Below are positions 45,101 to 52,822 of a DNA stretch of 64,000 nucleotides, in pieces; within the stretch, counting starts at the first letter, position 1, and the number at the start of each line of letters is the position of its first letter. Source of the DNA: Ciona intestinalis (Eukaryota; Chordata; Ascidiacea; Phlebobranchia; Cionidae); the NCBI RefSeq assembly GCF_000224145.3, contig NC_020173.2, forward strand, positions 3,198,577 to 3,262,576. Reading direction: 5' to 3'. Position numbers and translations under genes: made by a program. The notes under the pieces are model-generated. The model made no database searches. It was not told where the DNA came from and was given only the letters and a program-made list of their open reading frames with translations.

Positions 45101-48100
45101 TCGATAATTTATACAACCCATTAGTGATTGGGGTTAGAATAACTTCTGTTTATTGTCTTCCCCAAAGACACACACACTCACTATTGTAGCAGCGTCAAGC
45201 CTTGAACCCATATCCCCTAGTCTAGAGGCAAACTTGACAAGATATCCTTAAACCCCCACCACAAACTAACATAGCATTGTTACACACAGGATACACAATA
45301 TCTGGTGACAGCACAAGGATATGTATGAGCAATGGAACATGGGGTGGAAATGGTGGTGCTACTTCTGTATGTAAACAACTATGTGAACCAATTCTACCAA
45401 AGTTTTTATCTGTCTTCTCCCCTTCAAGCTGTACTGATCAGTAAGTCTTTTGATAATTGCACGTAGGCATCAATTTTTCGGTTTTTATAGAAAAAGCGAG
45501 TTTAACATTTGACATTTTAGGTGAAGCAACAACGCTTATTTTCTTCCAATAAAATGTAAATATGTTTTAATTGTAAGGGTGTTAACAACTGTTGTTTTGT
45601 CGCTATATCCCGTCTTTTTGCCTAAAATATTTCTAAATCTTTGTTACTGTAATCAAAGAGGAAGACAAATAGAAACTATTGTTATTGTTATAATGCAGTT
45701 ACACTTATAATTTGCCTATATAATATCATTAATATAGTATTTTGTAGTAAGATGAGATACCTTTAATATCAACATATCCTGATCATGTTTTAAACAATAA
45801 ACAACGGTCTATGGGAGTCAGGAGGATACAGTTTTATATTTTTTTGAATTTTCTTTGTTTACTACCAAATGGGATATGAAAATACGTTAAAAAGGTGTAC
45901 CATCTTCCCCCATCGTACTATATGCTATGCCTGGTAGCAACAAATGTAAAATAAATTGTATCAATCACAGATACTCGGAACATGGTGACACATGCACCAT
46001 GACTTGTGGGGATAACGTTGCACTCAGTAATGGTGACTGGTCCATTTCAATAACTTGCCAGAATGGTGTGTGGTCTGGTCCATTACCTTCATGTGTGGCT
46101 GATCCACTTACCCCATTAAACGGTAAGAAAGTTATTAATGTGTTTTACCTGTAAGTTAAACCAACTTTAAGTTATAGTTCAAGTTGTAAGTTTGTAGTAA
46201 CAGAGCTCTGTTTATGCTATGTCAAAAAACATAACTTTGGCTTAAAAAACAAGTACAGGCTTGAAACTTACACAGATGTTATGACAATGAAATTTGAATT
46301 TGTTACAAAATTAAAGTCTTTGTTATTGCTACTTGGCTGCTTAGCAGCAAAATGGTTAACGTGTCTGATTCTAGGCCAGAGGTATTTGGTTTTCGAAGTA
46401 AGGCTTCTACTGTTGGGGGCATATGTGTCCTTGGGCAAGACACTTATCAACAATTGCTCCAACCTAGTGGTCAATCACATATTGCCTACATTGTCAACCA
46501 TATACTTAAAAAATAACTCGTAAGTGGGCACAAGGTGTATAAAACAGAACTGTCATGTTATAACGACTCATTGTCCAACCACACAAGGATAAATGAATAA
46601 GTTACAAAAATTCATTTTTACTCATAGTTTACGAAACCAGCTCTGACTTCATGATGATAAACATTGCATCAGCTATTGGTTGTTTCACCATTGGCAGCGA
46701 CAATGCATTGAAATGGATGCCACGAAGTGATTGTAAACCAGAGGATGATGCTAATAGATGGAGAATGACGGGTAACTCAATCAAGAATAAAAAGAACAAC
46801 CTTTGTCTGCAGGTTAGTATTTACCAGGAATAATACTGTGCATAGTACTGTAGCTATACATTCAAAAACCCACAGCTATACATTCAAACCTTAAATGTTA
46901 TTATCCACTATTTGACATATAGTTAACACCTTTTTTTATAACGACCGATTGCCCGCCTAGATTTGTCACCTGCCTCTAACTCCGAGGTAGTGAGTTCAAG
47001 GCTCAACGCTGCTACCATTGTGGGTGTATGTGTCCGCACTTAACCCTTTACAGCATTTTTCCAACCCAGTGGTCACTAATGGGTTGTTCAAAATATCAAC
47101 CAAAAAACACGCTAATATACTACGAATTAAAATATATTGTAACTTGTAAGCTGGCACAAGGTGTATGAAACAGAAGAACCGTGTTATATCGACTGACGTT
47201 GCTCAGCTACACGAGGATAAAGCAAGTTACATTCATTCATTTATATTCCAGCCAATAAACATTGTTGGATCACAAGCTGTGCTTGGTGTTGGCACTTGTC
47301 GACAAGATGATGTTCAACAACTATTCATGTGTGGAAACCCTGACAGCTCTAATCAAAGGTTATCCTCATATTATGTTTGTTTACAATTAGTATAATTCAC
47401 ACTCATATAAAAGAAGACAGTCAAGACACCCATGTTGTTATAGTTTACCAGAAAGCATGAGTCATGGGGTGTATGAAGCCACTATGTACAGCCTATGCAT
47501 GAGAAGACATTCATGTTATAACTCGACAGTGAGCATGAGGTGTATGAATATCCATGCATGTCCAACCAATCCACATCATCATTTCATTGAAATATTATAG
47601 ATAACCATAGAAACAACATTATAACCATATAAATATTATAGATTCTCGTTATTTTCCGCTTCCACCACCCCATGGAGAATGTTCCTCCAAAACAACCCAA
47701 CAACTTATCTACCATCATACGTAGCTATGGAAACCGTGCCTGCTAATCAGATGAATCTAAATCGAGAACTGTTTGAAACTTTATCAGTAACAGCTAACGG
47801 TAAGTTCGCAAATCCAATGTAAGTTTTTTATGTCTAAGAATTCAGTAGCCAAAATCTGATTAGTTAAAACAACAAATAGAAGAAAATTAACAATAAAACG
47901 ATAGTCCTTTTATAAATTGACAGCCATATATTAAATGGAAACTACCACCCACAAAGTTACATATGTGGTAACTAGTAAGCGTGCATGAGGTGTATGGAAC
48001 AGAACATTTGTGTTACAACAACTGTCGTCGCTCAGCCACGCAAGAATAGACAAAATTTATTCATTTTCCTGACAAATTCTTGCCTTTTTTCAAATTCAGT

Positions 48101-51100
48101 AAATTTTGCACTGTTATGCAGCGAGCATGAGGTATAAGTATTTTGCTAATCCAATATTTTTACACAGCTAACATGGGGAACCCACAGCATAGTGATAAAC
48201 CTGTATGTTCATATTCATGTGGTGGATTAATAACTGATGAAACATCATCTGGTTATATTGTATCACCTGGATACCTTGGTAATGGATCCTACCTCCCTAA
48301 CACTGAGTGTGTGTGGATATTAGCAAGTAAGTGCTGAATGTAAAGATATTATTATATGTAGGTCTATGCTTAACTGGTCTACAGCTAAGAGATCCGGTGT
48401 AAGATCTTAACTAAAACTGTCATGAATACTATAGTACGGTGGGGCAAGATGGGACATTTTTTATTTTTTTATTATCCCATTTCAAAGAAAACAAAAAATA
48501 ATTTGTAAATTGTTAAAACACGCTCAGGAAATATGGGGTTTAGGTGCCAACGGTATCCCCTCTTACCCAGAGTGCTGTATGTTCTTTATGACTAAGCGGA
48601 ATTGGGTTACAAGTTATAAGTATGATAAATAATGTAAGATCTTTCAATTGTCTGGTACCGGCGCTCACTGGTTGCATTCAATGCTTGATACAGAGTATGT
48701 GCCCTTGTAAGGATACTTGTACATTGCTCCAACCAAGTGGTCACTAAGTAACTTGTAACACCCTGGGTGTTAGGGTCAGCTAACTGCCAAGTTTTTATAT
48801 TGAACAAAAAAAAAAAATAACCGCCAAATTCATAAAGAAATCTTAACTGTATTAGCTGTTTATATTAAATGGAAACCTCACAATGCTAATTACCAGGTAA
48901 TAAAAAGATCACGCTTACATTACTTGAACTTGACCTTGAGTCTAACATGGGAGATGATGCAGATTATGTCAAGGTAAAACAGGCTTGATATTGCTTGAAT
49001 ATTGTTTGTGTTGCAGGGCGGGGTTAATATTTATATCATTGGTGTTCTGTTTCATACACCTCAACACCTGTTATGTAATTTAGTGGGTGATTATTTTGTT
49101 TCATTATGTATGACTAAATAAGTATCACACAGTCAATATTTACTGTAGGACTTCACCTATATATAAATTATAATGTACATATAACATATATAATGTGGTG
49201 GTAACTAACAAACCATATCCCAGCCCCAGGTCCAATGACATGCCCTGCTGTAGAACTTCACCCATAAGGAATAAAATTTGCATACACTATGTTGGGGTAA
49301 AAAATCCAAGATCCCCTTGCCCCTATTATGTAGTACTTTACCCATATATATACAATATAATGTGCATACACAATGTTGGGGTAAAAAATCCCAGATCCTC
49401 TTGCATCTATACTGTAGTACCTTACCCATATAGAATAAAATTCAAAACCCTATCCATTCACCCCAGGTATACGAAGGTAGTAGTGACAATGTTGTTTATT
49501 CGGAACATCTTCGTACGTATCATGGTCGAGATATTTCTATGTATGATACCAACAATGGTGGTCATGTTACAAGTTCTATCAATATGAATATGTTGGTAAA
49601 GTTTCGATCTAATGGGATGGAGGAAAATGGAGGCTTTGTGATGTCATATAAGGTAAATAGTAATACCATGTGATGTCATAATGTAAATGGTAATACACTG
49701 ATACTATAGTGCACCAAACCTGGCCTAATTCGTAGGACGCATAGCGTGCCACACTGCGGGACCTTACTCATACAGAATAAAATACTATAGTAATGTCATA
49801 TAACAGAGTGCTACCATATAAATTAAAAACATGCTAGAATTTAGAAACAACAAAAAATTAAACAACATTTTTTCCCAAAAAATTGTTAAAATAAGAACGT
49901 ATTGTGATTTCTTGTAGTTAGATTTAGTTGCCTATGTTGTTTAAAAATTAACTTGGTGTAAATAATTTATAACTTATGCTCTAACTAATTTAATTTTTTA
50001 AATATAACTGGATGAAGTGTTACTGTTAGGTAGAAAAAAAGTTTTTTTTATTATATAATAAACTCAAAAAAATAATTACCAATTTTAATGTAATAATATT
50101 TCAGTTTGAAAACCCAATTGTGCCATCACAATGCGGTATGTCAGCTTATGTATGGCCAACTATTGACCCAATAACGGAACTTGAAACATCAGCAATGGCT
50201 CACACTGCTACGGATGGGAAATGGCCATGGGTGGTTTCTATAAGGGAGACTGCTGAGCGTAGTGGACATGTAAGTTGGTATGCTTGGTGTGTATGGAGAT
50301 GGCTGTGTTGTAATTGGCAGCCAGCATGAGGTGTATAAATACACATGTTATACCTTAACAGTCAGCTTAAGGTGTATAAGAAGGCGCTAAGGAAATGTTA
50401 GAATTTGACGGGAAGTATGAGGTGTAGGAATACACAAATATATTTGGTGTATAAATAGACACCTATGTTATAACTTGACAGTGAGCATGAGGTGTTTGAA
50501 TACACATATATATCTGGTGTATAAGAGGAGACATATGTTATAACTGAGTGAGCATGAGCTGCATGAATAGTGAATACACAATGTGTGTTAACTTAACACA
50601 CACTCATATAAAACACCCATGTTTTACCTCACATAACATAACACACATCCCACCAGGCCTACCCACGCTGTACTGGTGTATTGGTTGATGCTACCACCAT
50701 TCTATCTGCTGCTCATTGTGCTAAGTTTGCATTGGTTGCTCTAGCACGTGATGGGGGCGTGAGCATTGGCGTGAATCGAGTATCACAGTTTCATATGAAT
50801 GATGATCTCACTAATGGTAATGGAGTGTATGTAGACAGGTAAGTCAATATTCAATGTTATTGTTATTAAGATGGCATTTAAAAAGGTAGTTTTGTAGAAA
50901 AATATAGTTTTAAAATCACAAATAATTTAACAGTACTTTGAGTTGTGTTTCTAGTGTATAAAAACATGTGTTTCTAGTGTATAAAAATTAAAAACATGTG
51001 TTTCTAGTGTATAAAAACACACCTGTGTTATAACAGTGAGCATGAGGTGTATAAATACACAATGTGTATCTGGTGTATTGGAAGAAACCCATGTTATAAC

Positions 51101-52822
51101 TCGACAGTGAGCATGAGGTGTAGAAATACACCATGTGTGTCTGGTGTATAAGCCACCCCTAACATAACATCTACACGCAGGTTATTCATCCACCCCAATT
51201 ACGACGATACAACTCGTACACATAACATAGCTGTGTGGAAACTTACAACATCTATAATGCATACTGATACACAGCCAGCATGCTTGCCGATATACGGGCA
51301 TAATGTTCATAACACTGATAGTGAGTGTTTTGCTGTTGGCTGGACACGAATTGATAAAGGTAGGAAAAAATGTGTTGCTGTGTTTTTCTAGTTAAATTTA
51401 ATAACTTTTTGACTCTTTAAACATGGTAGTGATATTAAGAAAGTTGAAAATATTGAAATAACAAAATATATCTTGAATGTATAGCTGACAATTTAGACAA
51501 CCGAATGACCACTGGGTTTGGCCATGCAAAGGCCAAGGATATATAAGTTTTATTTTTTTTAACTAAATGTAAAAAACATGTTTTTAACCGTGAGCGTGTT
51601 ACAACAACTGTTATTTTGTCGCTATATCCTGTCTTTTTTTTAAAAAAAACAAACAAATCTTCACTACCGTAATCGAAGAGACAAAAAAATTGATTGAATG
51701 AACGTAACTTATTTTATCCTCGCATGGCCGAAAAACGACAGTCCTTATAACACGGGTGGTCATGCACCTCGCCCCAGCTTACGAGTTACCATGTATGTTA
51801 TTATTATTATTATTAAGTTACATTCATCCGTTACACATATACCCACAGGCACATCATCTCAAAACATGCTGGATTACAAAATGAAGATGGAAACATCAGC
51901 TTGGTGTGAACAAGATCTTGGGTTGGAGAAAGATTCCGGTTTTGTTTGCGCTAATCATGTAAGACTGGATGCTTCTGGATATGGAGGAACGGTAAGAATT
52001 CTATATCTGTTACAGTAGTGAATATATGCAATGGTGAAGAAGTTTAGTATTTACTGGGATGGTATTCACATCTATCTGACTAAACTAGCTGCCCCCTAAA
52101 TTCGATTTTGCTTTTTAGTAAGTAAATGTATGCGTCCTTGGGCAAGTCACTTAACAGTAATTGCTCAAAACCAGTGGTCACTAATGGGTTGTCTAAACTA
52201 TCAGCCAAAAAATCCCCGAAAAGTATTTACTTACATACTCGGTATTCTATTTCTCGTCCCATTTGGTAGTAAACAAAGAACATTCAATCAATTATTTAAC
52301 TGAATTATCACGACTCCCGTAGACCATTGTTAATTGTTTAAAACATGATCAGGATATTTGTATATTATATGCTAAAGCTGTCCCGTCTTTTCCCACCCTA
52401 CTATACATGGTAAATTGTAAGCGGGCATGAGGTGTCTAAAACAGAACACCCGTTTTATATCGACTGTCGTTTCCGGCCAGACGATGATAAATAAGTTACA
52501 TTTATTCACTTATTTATTTAAAACGCCATATAATTTATCATTCAACCATCTTTATACCCAGGATGATTCTGAACCTCTCTTGTGTAAAAGTCAAGACCAT
52601 TGGTATGTGGTGGGCGTGGCCAGCCACACCCAGATAGGTTCAAGGTCCACACGTCGGTTATACACCAGCGTCCATTCACACGGACAATGGCTGCAACAAG
52701 CGCTGTCTATGACGTCACAAACGTCGTACAAATCGTTGGGTCTAGATAGATTGGGGTCAGAAGATTTGGACACGTCTGAAATCGACCAAATAGCAAAGGA
52801 AAAGTGGTTGAATAAATATTAA
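21732..52822 (+). CDS. Giant type II membrane mosaic protein: SEA-like, 25 CCP, 4 ricin-type, CUB, inactive trypsin fold
   Basis: I do not know a named orthologue. Fifty-five exons, every junction in phase, total 8,889 coding bases (2,962 residues plus stop); all but one junction are GT-AG and one is GC-AG. Order: cytoplasmic tail 1-78, TM helix about 80-98, SEA-like about 113-225, CCP 1-7, ricin 1 (about 745-910), CCP 8-16, ricin 2 (about 1490-1632), CCP 17-19, ricin 3 (about 1813-1955), CCP 20-25, ricin 4 (about 2363-2512), CUB (about 2513-2653), trypsin-fold domain (2654-2962). The TM, SEA, CCP, CUB and protease order resembles type II transmembrane serine proteases greatly enlarged, but the protease looks dead. 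It likely acts at the cell surface in glycan or protein recognition (inference). Start: first ATG of an exon whose frame runs into the TM exon. Exon coordinates are given in the block entries. Confidence 0.88.
24498..29026 (+). CDS. Mosaic gene exons 7-15: CCP modules 1-7
   Basis: Exons 24498-24710, 25284-25427, 25719-25790, 26080-26271, 26668-26800, 27231-27334, 27703-27837, 28144-28335, 28847-29026. Seven four-cysteine sushi modules, each with the pattern C-P...C...C.l.C..gy...C...G.W...C, for example CTLECNAGYVL-type centres and GQWSGSPAVCK ends. Modules 1, 3, 6 and 7 are single symmetrical 1-1 exons, the classic shuffling unit. Modules 2, 4 and 5 are split. Confidence 0.88.
27427..27660 (+). 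repeat. tRNA-derived SINE copy
   Basis: Head GGCGCTGTAGCTTAGTGGTT looks like a Pol III A box; GGGTTCTATGC resembles a B box. The tail has TGGTAACTTGTAAGC, GCATGAGGTGTATGAAACA and the TAAGATACATTC end. Mosaic intron 12. Confidence 0.75.
28366..28550. mobile_element. Family A MITE copy
   Basis: GTAGGCTGGGGAAAGTCGGG to GTGTCCCATCTTCCCCCACC; internal block GTTTACTATCAAATAAGG. In the intron between mosaic exons 14 and 15. Confidence 0.8.
29170..29455 (+). repeat. SINE copy, diverged
   Basis: Carries the family body (TATGTGTCTTGAGAAAGACA, CAATTGCTCCC, GTGGTCACTAATGGGCTG) and tail (GGTAACTCATAAGC, TTACATTCATTTATT). Confidence 0.65.
29576..31097 (+). CDS. Mosaic gene exons 16-18: ricin-type module 1
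   Basis: Exons 29576-29790, 30285-30448, 30980-31097. VETQYLIKQTSSSGVVVCLH, then NTEGNRWALVAP, then NVYSKECLTTS and GFQFKIQSNSGRYISSG resemble the beta-trefoil cysteine-rich domain of mannose-receptor-like proteins. This is the most divergent of the four; the canonical QxW is not clear. The end of exon 18 already starts CCP 8. A SINE lies in the intron between exons 16 and 17. Confidence 0.65.
29827..30060 (+). repeat. tRNA-derived SINE copy
   Basis: Head CTTGACGCTGTGGCAAGTGG, B-box-like GGGTTCAGGGCTC, body TGGGCAAGATACTTAACAGC, tail ending AAGTTTCATTTATTCATT. Immediately after mosaic exon 16. Confidence 0.75.
30980..37277 (+). CDS. Mosaic gene exons 18-28: CCP modules 8-16
   Basis: Exons 30980-31097, 31456-31667, 32248-32340, 32838-33065, 33363-33579, 33915-34104, 34503-34766, 35278-35473, 35952-36093, 36533-36638, 37064-37277. 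Nine sushi modules (GCKAYQLS, SCHAYDAT, HCSAISVP, ICPTVNSE, ACPSFPST, SCPPLTTE, TCQPLPKP, RCPPLTLD, ACPSLDVT). Unlike modules 1-7, introns fall inside modules in phases 0, 1 and 2. Exon 21 begins at the second copy of a 145-bp tandem duplication. The last exon continues into ricin module 2. Confidence 0.87.
32606..32895 (+). repeat. Perfect 145-bp tandem duplication covering a splice acceptor and exon start
   Basis: 32606-32750 and 32751-32895 appear identical: intron end, acceptor CAG|GTGG (exon side at 32693 and 32838) and the first 58 coding bases of exon 21. Reading on from the first acceptor hits a stop (AAA ATC TAA) in the second intron copy, so the second acceptor must be used for a full-length product. 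Confidence 0.93.
33139..33300 (+). repeat. Tandem ~80-bp unit (family T), about two copies
   Basis: Two copies of a unit containing GAGCATGAGGTGTATGAATA, then TGTGTCTGGTGTATAAAA and CTATGTTATAACTTGACA. Confidence 0.75.
34183..34278. mobile_element. Family A MITE, internally deleted
   Basis: Both inverted ends are intact (TAGTAGGGTGGGGGAAGATG and CATCTTCCCCCACCCTACTA) but only about 96 bases long. Confidence 0.85.
35125..35900 (+). repeat. Family T units, scattered copies flanking exon 25
   Basis: Several copies between 35125-35240 and 35530-35900 share GACAGTGAGCATGAGGTGTA and TCTGGTGTATAAGAAAAC, on both sides of mosaic exon 25. Confidence 0.65.
37064..38302 (+). CDS. Mosaic gene exons 28-30: ricin-type module 2
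   Basis: Exons 37064-37277 (second half), 37846-38014, 38168-38302. VFSILQKIEDNTKCLVSQ opens the module; TGLCLAAQ and QLQHWDCD (a QxW-like repeat signature) follow, then NTILGIDSTYDG and YWVTFN. This matches the mannose-receptor CysR pattern: an F.I opening, one Cys pair per lobe and a W after Q. Confidence 0.72.
37617..37812. mobile_element. Family A MITE copy
   Basis: Starts TAGTAGGGTGGAAAAAGACG, ends CCCCATCTCCCCCACATTAC; in the intron before mosaic exon 29. Confidence 0.8.
38379..38515. mobile_element. Family A MITE, right end missing
   Basis: Starts TAGTAGGGTGGAGAAAATGG and runs to the AATTGTTTAAAA-type internal block, then diverges. Confidence 0.7.
38594..40070 (+). CDS. Mosaic gene exons 31-34: CCP modules 17-19
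   Basis: Exons 38594-38717, 39119-39236, 39345-39543, 39971-40070. Modules start TCPGITIP, KCPPLVAT and DCATTPPA. Exon 31 ends ACAG|GCAAGT: a GC-AG intron (38718-39118) is required, since reading on gives GGC AAG TAG. Module 19 ends in VSCNPGYALSGSNTITC. Confidence 0.86.
40491..41562 (+). CDS. Mosaic gene exons 35-37: ricin-type module 3
   Basis: Exons 40491-40649, 40895-41030, 41432-41562. LQFKIKSSTTDQCVAVV, NQYWKWSNGMLQHINTGMCL and DDSQLFKCG give the clearest CysR/ricin signature of the four (W after Q, paired Cys, GMCLNA). Three exons with the same phase pattern as module 4 suggest these two are the closest duplicates (inference). Confidence 0.78.
41050..41215 (+). repeat. tRNA-derived SINE, 3' truncated
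   Basis: TGGCGCAGTAGCACAGTTGG head and CACCTAACAGCAATTGCTCC body; it loses the tail after the GGGTCGTCTAAA block. Confidence 0.7.
42093..46122 (+). CDS. Mosaic gene exons 38-44: CCP modules 20-25
   Basis: Exons 42093-42280, 42794-43001, 43731-43925, 44427-44634, 44816-44937, 45290-45440, 45971-46122. Six modules (TCSGLVVG, TCNPFVLT, FCLGLPLA, GCSLQGAT, KCPQVTSM, LCEPILPK), each with four Cys and a late Trp (DNAVPSC, GTVPQC, GPMPRC, GPLPSC). Introns hold four MITE-like copies and several SINE fragments. Confidence 0.87.
42577..42770. mobile_element. Family A MITE, diverged
   Basis: Diverged copy with left end AGTAGGGTTTGGTAAG and right end GGTATCCCATCTCACCCCGC then AGTACTATA. Confidence 0.7.
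43490..43683. mobile_element. Family A MITE copy
   Basis: TAGTAGGGTTGGGAAAGATT to GTGTCCCATCTTACCCTACA; ends 47 bases before mosaic exon 40. Confidence 0.8.
45743..45921. mobile_element. Family A MITE copy
   Basis: TTGTAGTAAGATGAGATACC to GTACCATCTTCCCCCATCGT then ACTATA; in the intron before mosaic exon 44. Confidence 0.75.
46328..46620 (+). repeat. tRNA-derived SINE copy
   Basis: Head near AGCAGCAAAATGGTTAACGT, body GTGTCCTTGGGCAAGACACT, tail AAGGTGTATAAAACAGAA and AGTTACAAAAATTCA; ends just before mosaic exon 45. Confidence 0.65.
46628..47799 (+). CDS. Mosaic gene exons 45-47: ricin-type module 4
   Basis: Exons 46628-46812, 47252-47358, 47642-47799. FMMINIASAIGCFTIG, DDANRWRMTGNSIKN, NLCLQPINIVGSQAVLG, DDVQQLFMCG, then FSLFSASTTPWRMFLQNN. 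The layout follows module 3. The exon 46 donor (AAAG|GTTATC) is weak but the frame needs it. Confidence 0.73.
46955..47250 (+). repeat. tRNA-derived SINE copy
   Basis: Contains GAGTTCAAGGCTCAACGCTG (B-box-like), CCCAGTGGTCACTAATGGG and the tail AAGTTACATTCATTCATTTA, abutting the acceptor of mosaic exon 46. Confidence 0.7.
47400..47560 (+). repeat. Family T units
   Basis: About two copies with CACCCATGTTGTTATAGTT and CTCGACAGTGAGCATGAGGT; between mosaic exons 46 and 47. Confidence 0.7.
48168..49652 (+). CDS. Mosaic gene exons 48-50: CUB domain
   Basis: Exons 48168-48326, 48897-48973, 49467-49652. CSYSCGGLITDETSSGYIVS, PGYLGNGSYLPNTECVWILA, ITLTLLELDLES, DDADYVKVYEGSSDN, then MLVKFRSNG and GGFVMSYK. 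These are the usual CUB landmarks: CGG, SPGYP-like, C.W.I, F/L.L-.E, D.V.V..G, v.F.S....GF...Y. Confidence 0.9.
48433..48579. mobile_element. Family A MITE copy
   Basis: TAGTACGGTGGGGCAAGATG to GGTATCCCCTCTTACCCAGA; intron after mosaic exon 48. Confidence 0.75.
49235..49440. repeat. Direct repeat of ~120-bp unit
   Basis: Two units each contain CATACACTATGTTGGGGTA or CATACACAATGTTGGGGTA, then AAAAATCC.AGATCC.CTTGC and a TGTAGTACTTTACCCATATA-like end. A chance 130-codon ORF (49195-49587) arises from them. Related sequence occurs near 1741, 31321, 39822 and 62033. Confidence 0.7.
50105..52822 (+). CDS. Mosaic gene exons 51-55: catalytically impaired trypsin-fold domain
   Basis: Exons 50105-50269, 50657-50838, 51181-51359, 51849-51991, 52562-52822. 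Trypsin-fold landmarks: WPWVVSI, CTGVLVDATTILSAAHC (H2728 retained), LFIHPNYDD, THNIAVWKL (Asn2784 where chymotrypsin Asp102 should be), CLPIYGH, CFAVGW, HWYVVGVASH. The serine region reads GGTDDSEPLLC instead of C.GDSGGPL.C: Ser2879 is present, but Gly193, the Gly196-197 pair and the preceding Cys are lost. There is no R-IVGG activation site. The tail after the last helix is about 55 residues, ending KWLNKY. AATAAA (about 52809) overlaps the stop codon region. Confidence 0.88.
50315..50600 (+). repeat. Family T array, about three to four units
   Basis: Successive units of roughly 80-90 bases with TTATAACTTGACAGTGAGCA and ATCTGGTGTATAAGAGGAG; between mosaic exons 51 and 52. Confidence 0.8.
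50935..51150 (+). repeat. Family T array with a nested ~30-bp triplication
   Basis: GTGTTTCTAGTGTATAAAAA recurs three times in about 80 bases before two longer family T units; just before mosaic exon 53. Confidence 0.78.
52240..52404. mobile_element. Family A MITE, left end missing
   Basis: Internal and right portion only, ending CCCGTCTTTTCCCACCCTAC then TATA; intron before mosaic exon 55. Confidence 0.7.

Noticed and set aside
12955..47250. Functional tRNA genes at the SINE heads
   Set aside because: Heads are diverged from a tRNA cloverleaf and always continue into the shared SINE body.
49195..49587. 130-codon plus-strand ORF
   Set aside because: Produced by a direct repeat in the intron; it overlaps CUB exon 50 in another frame.
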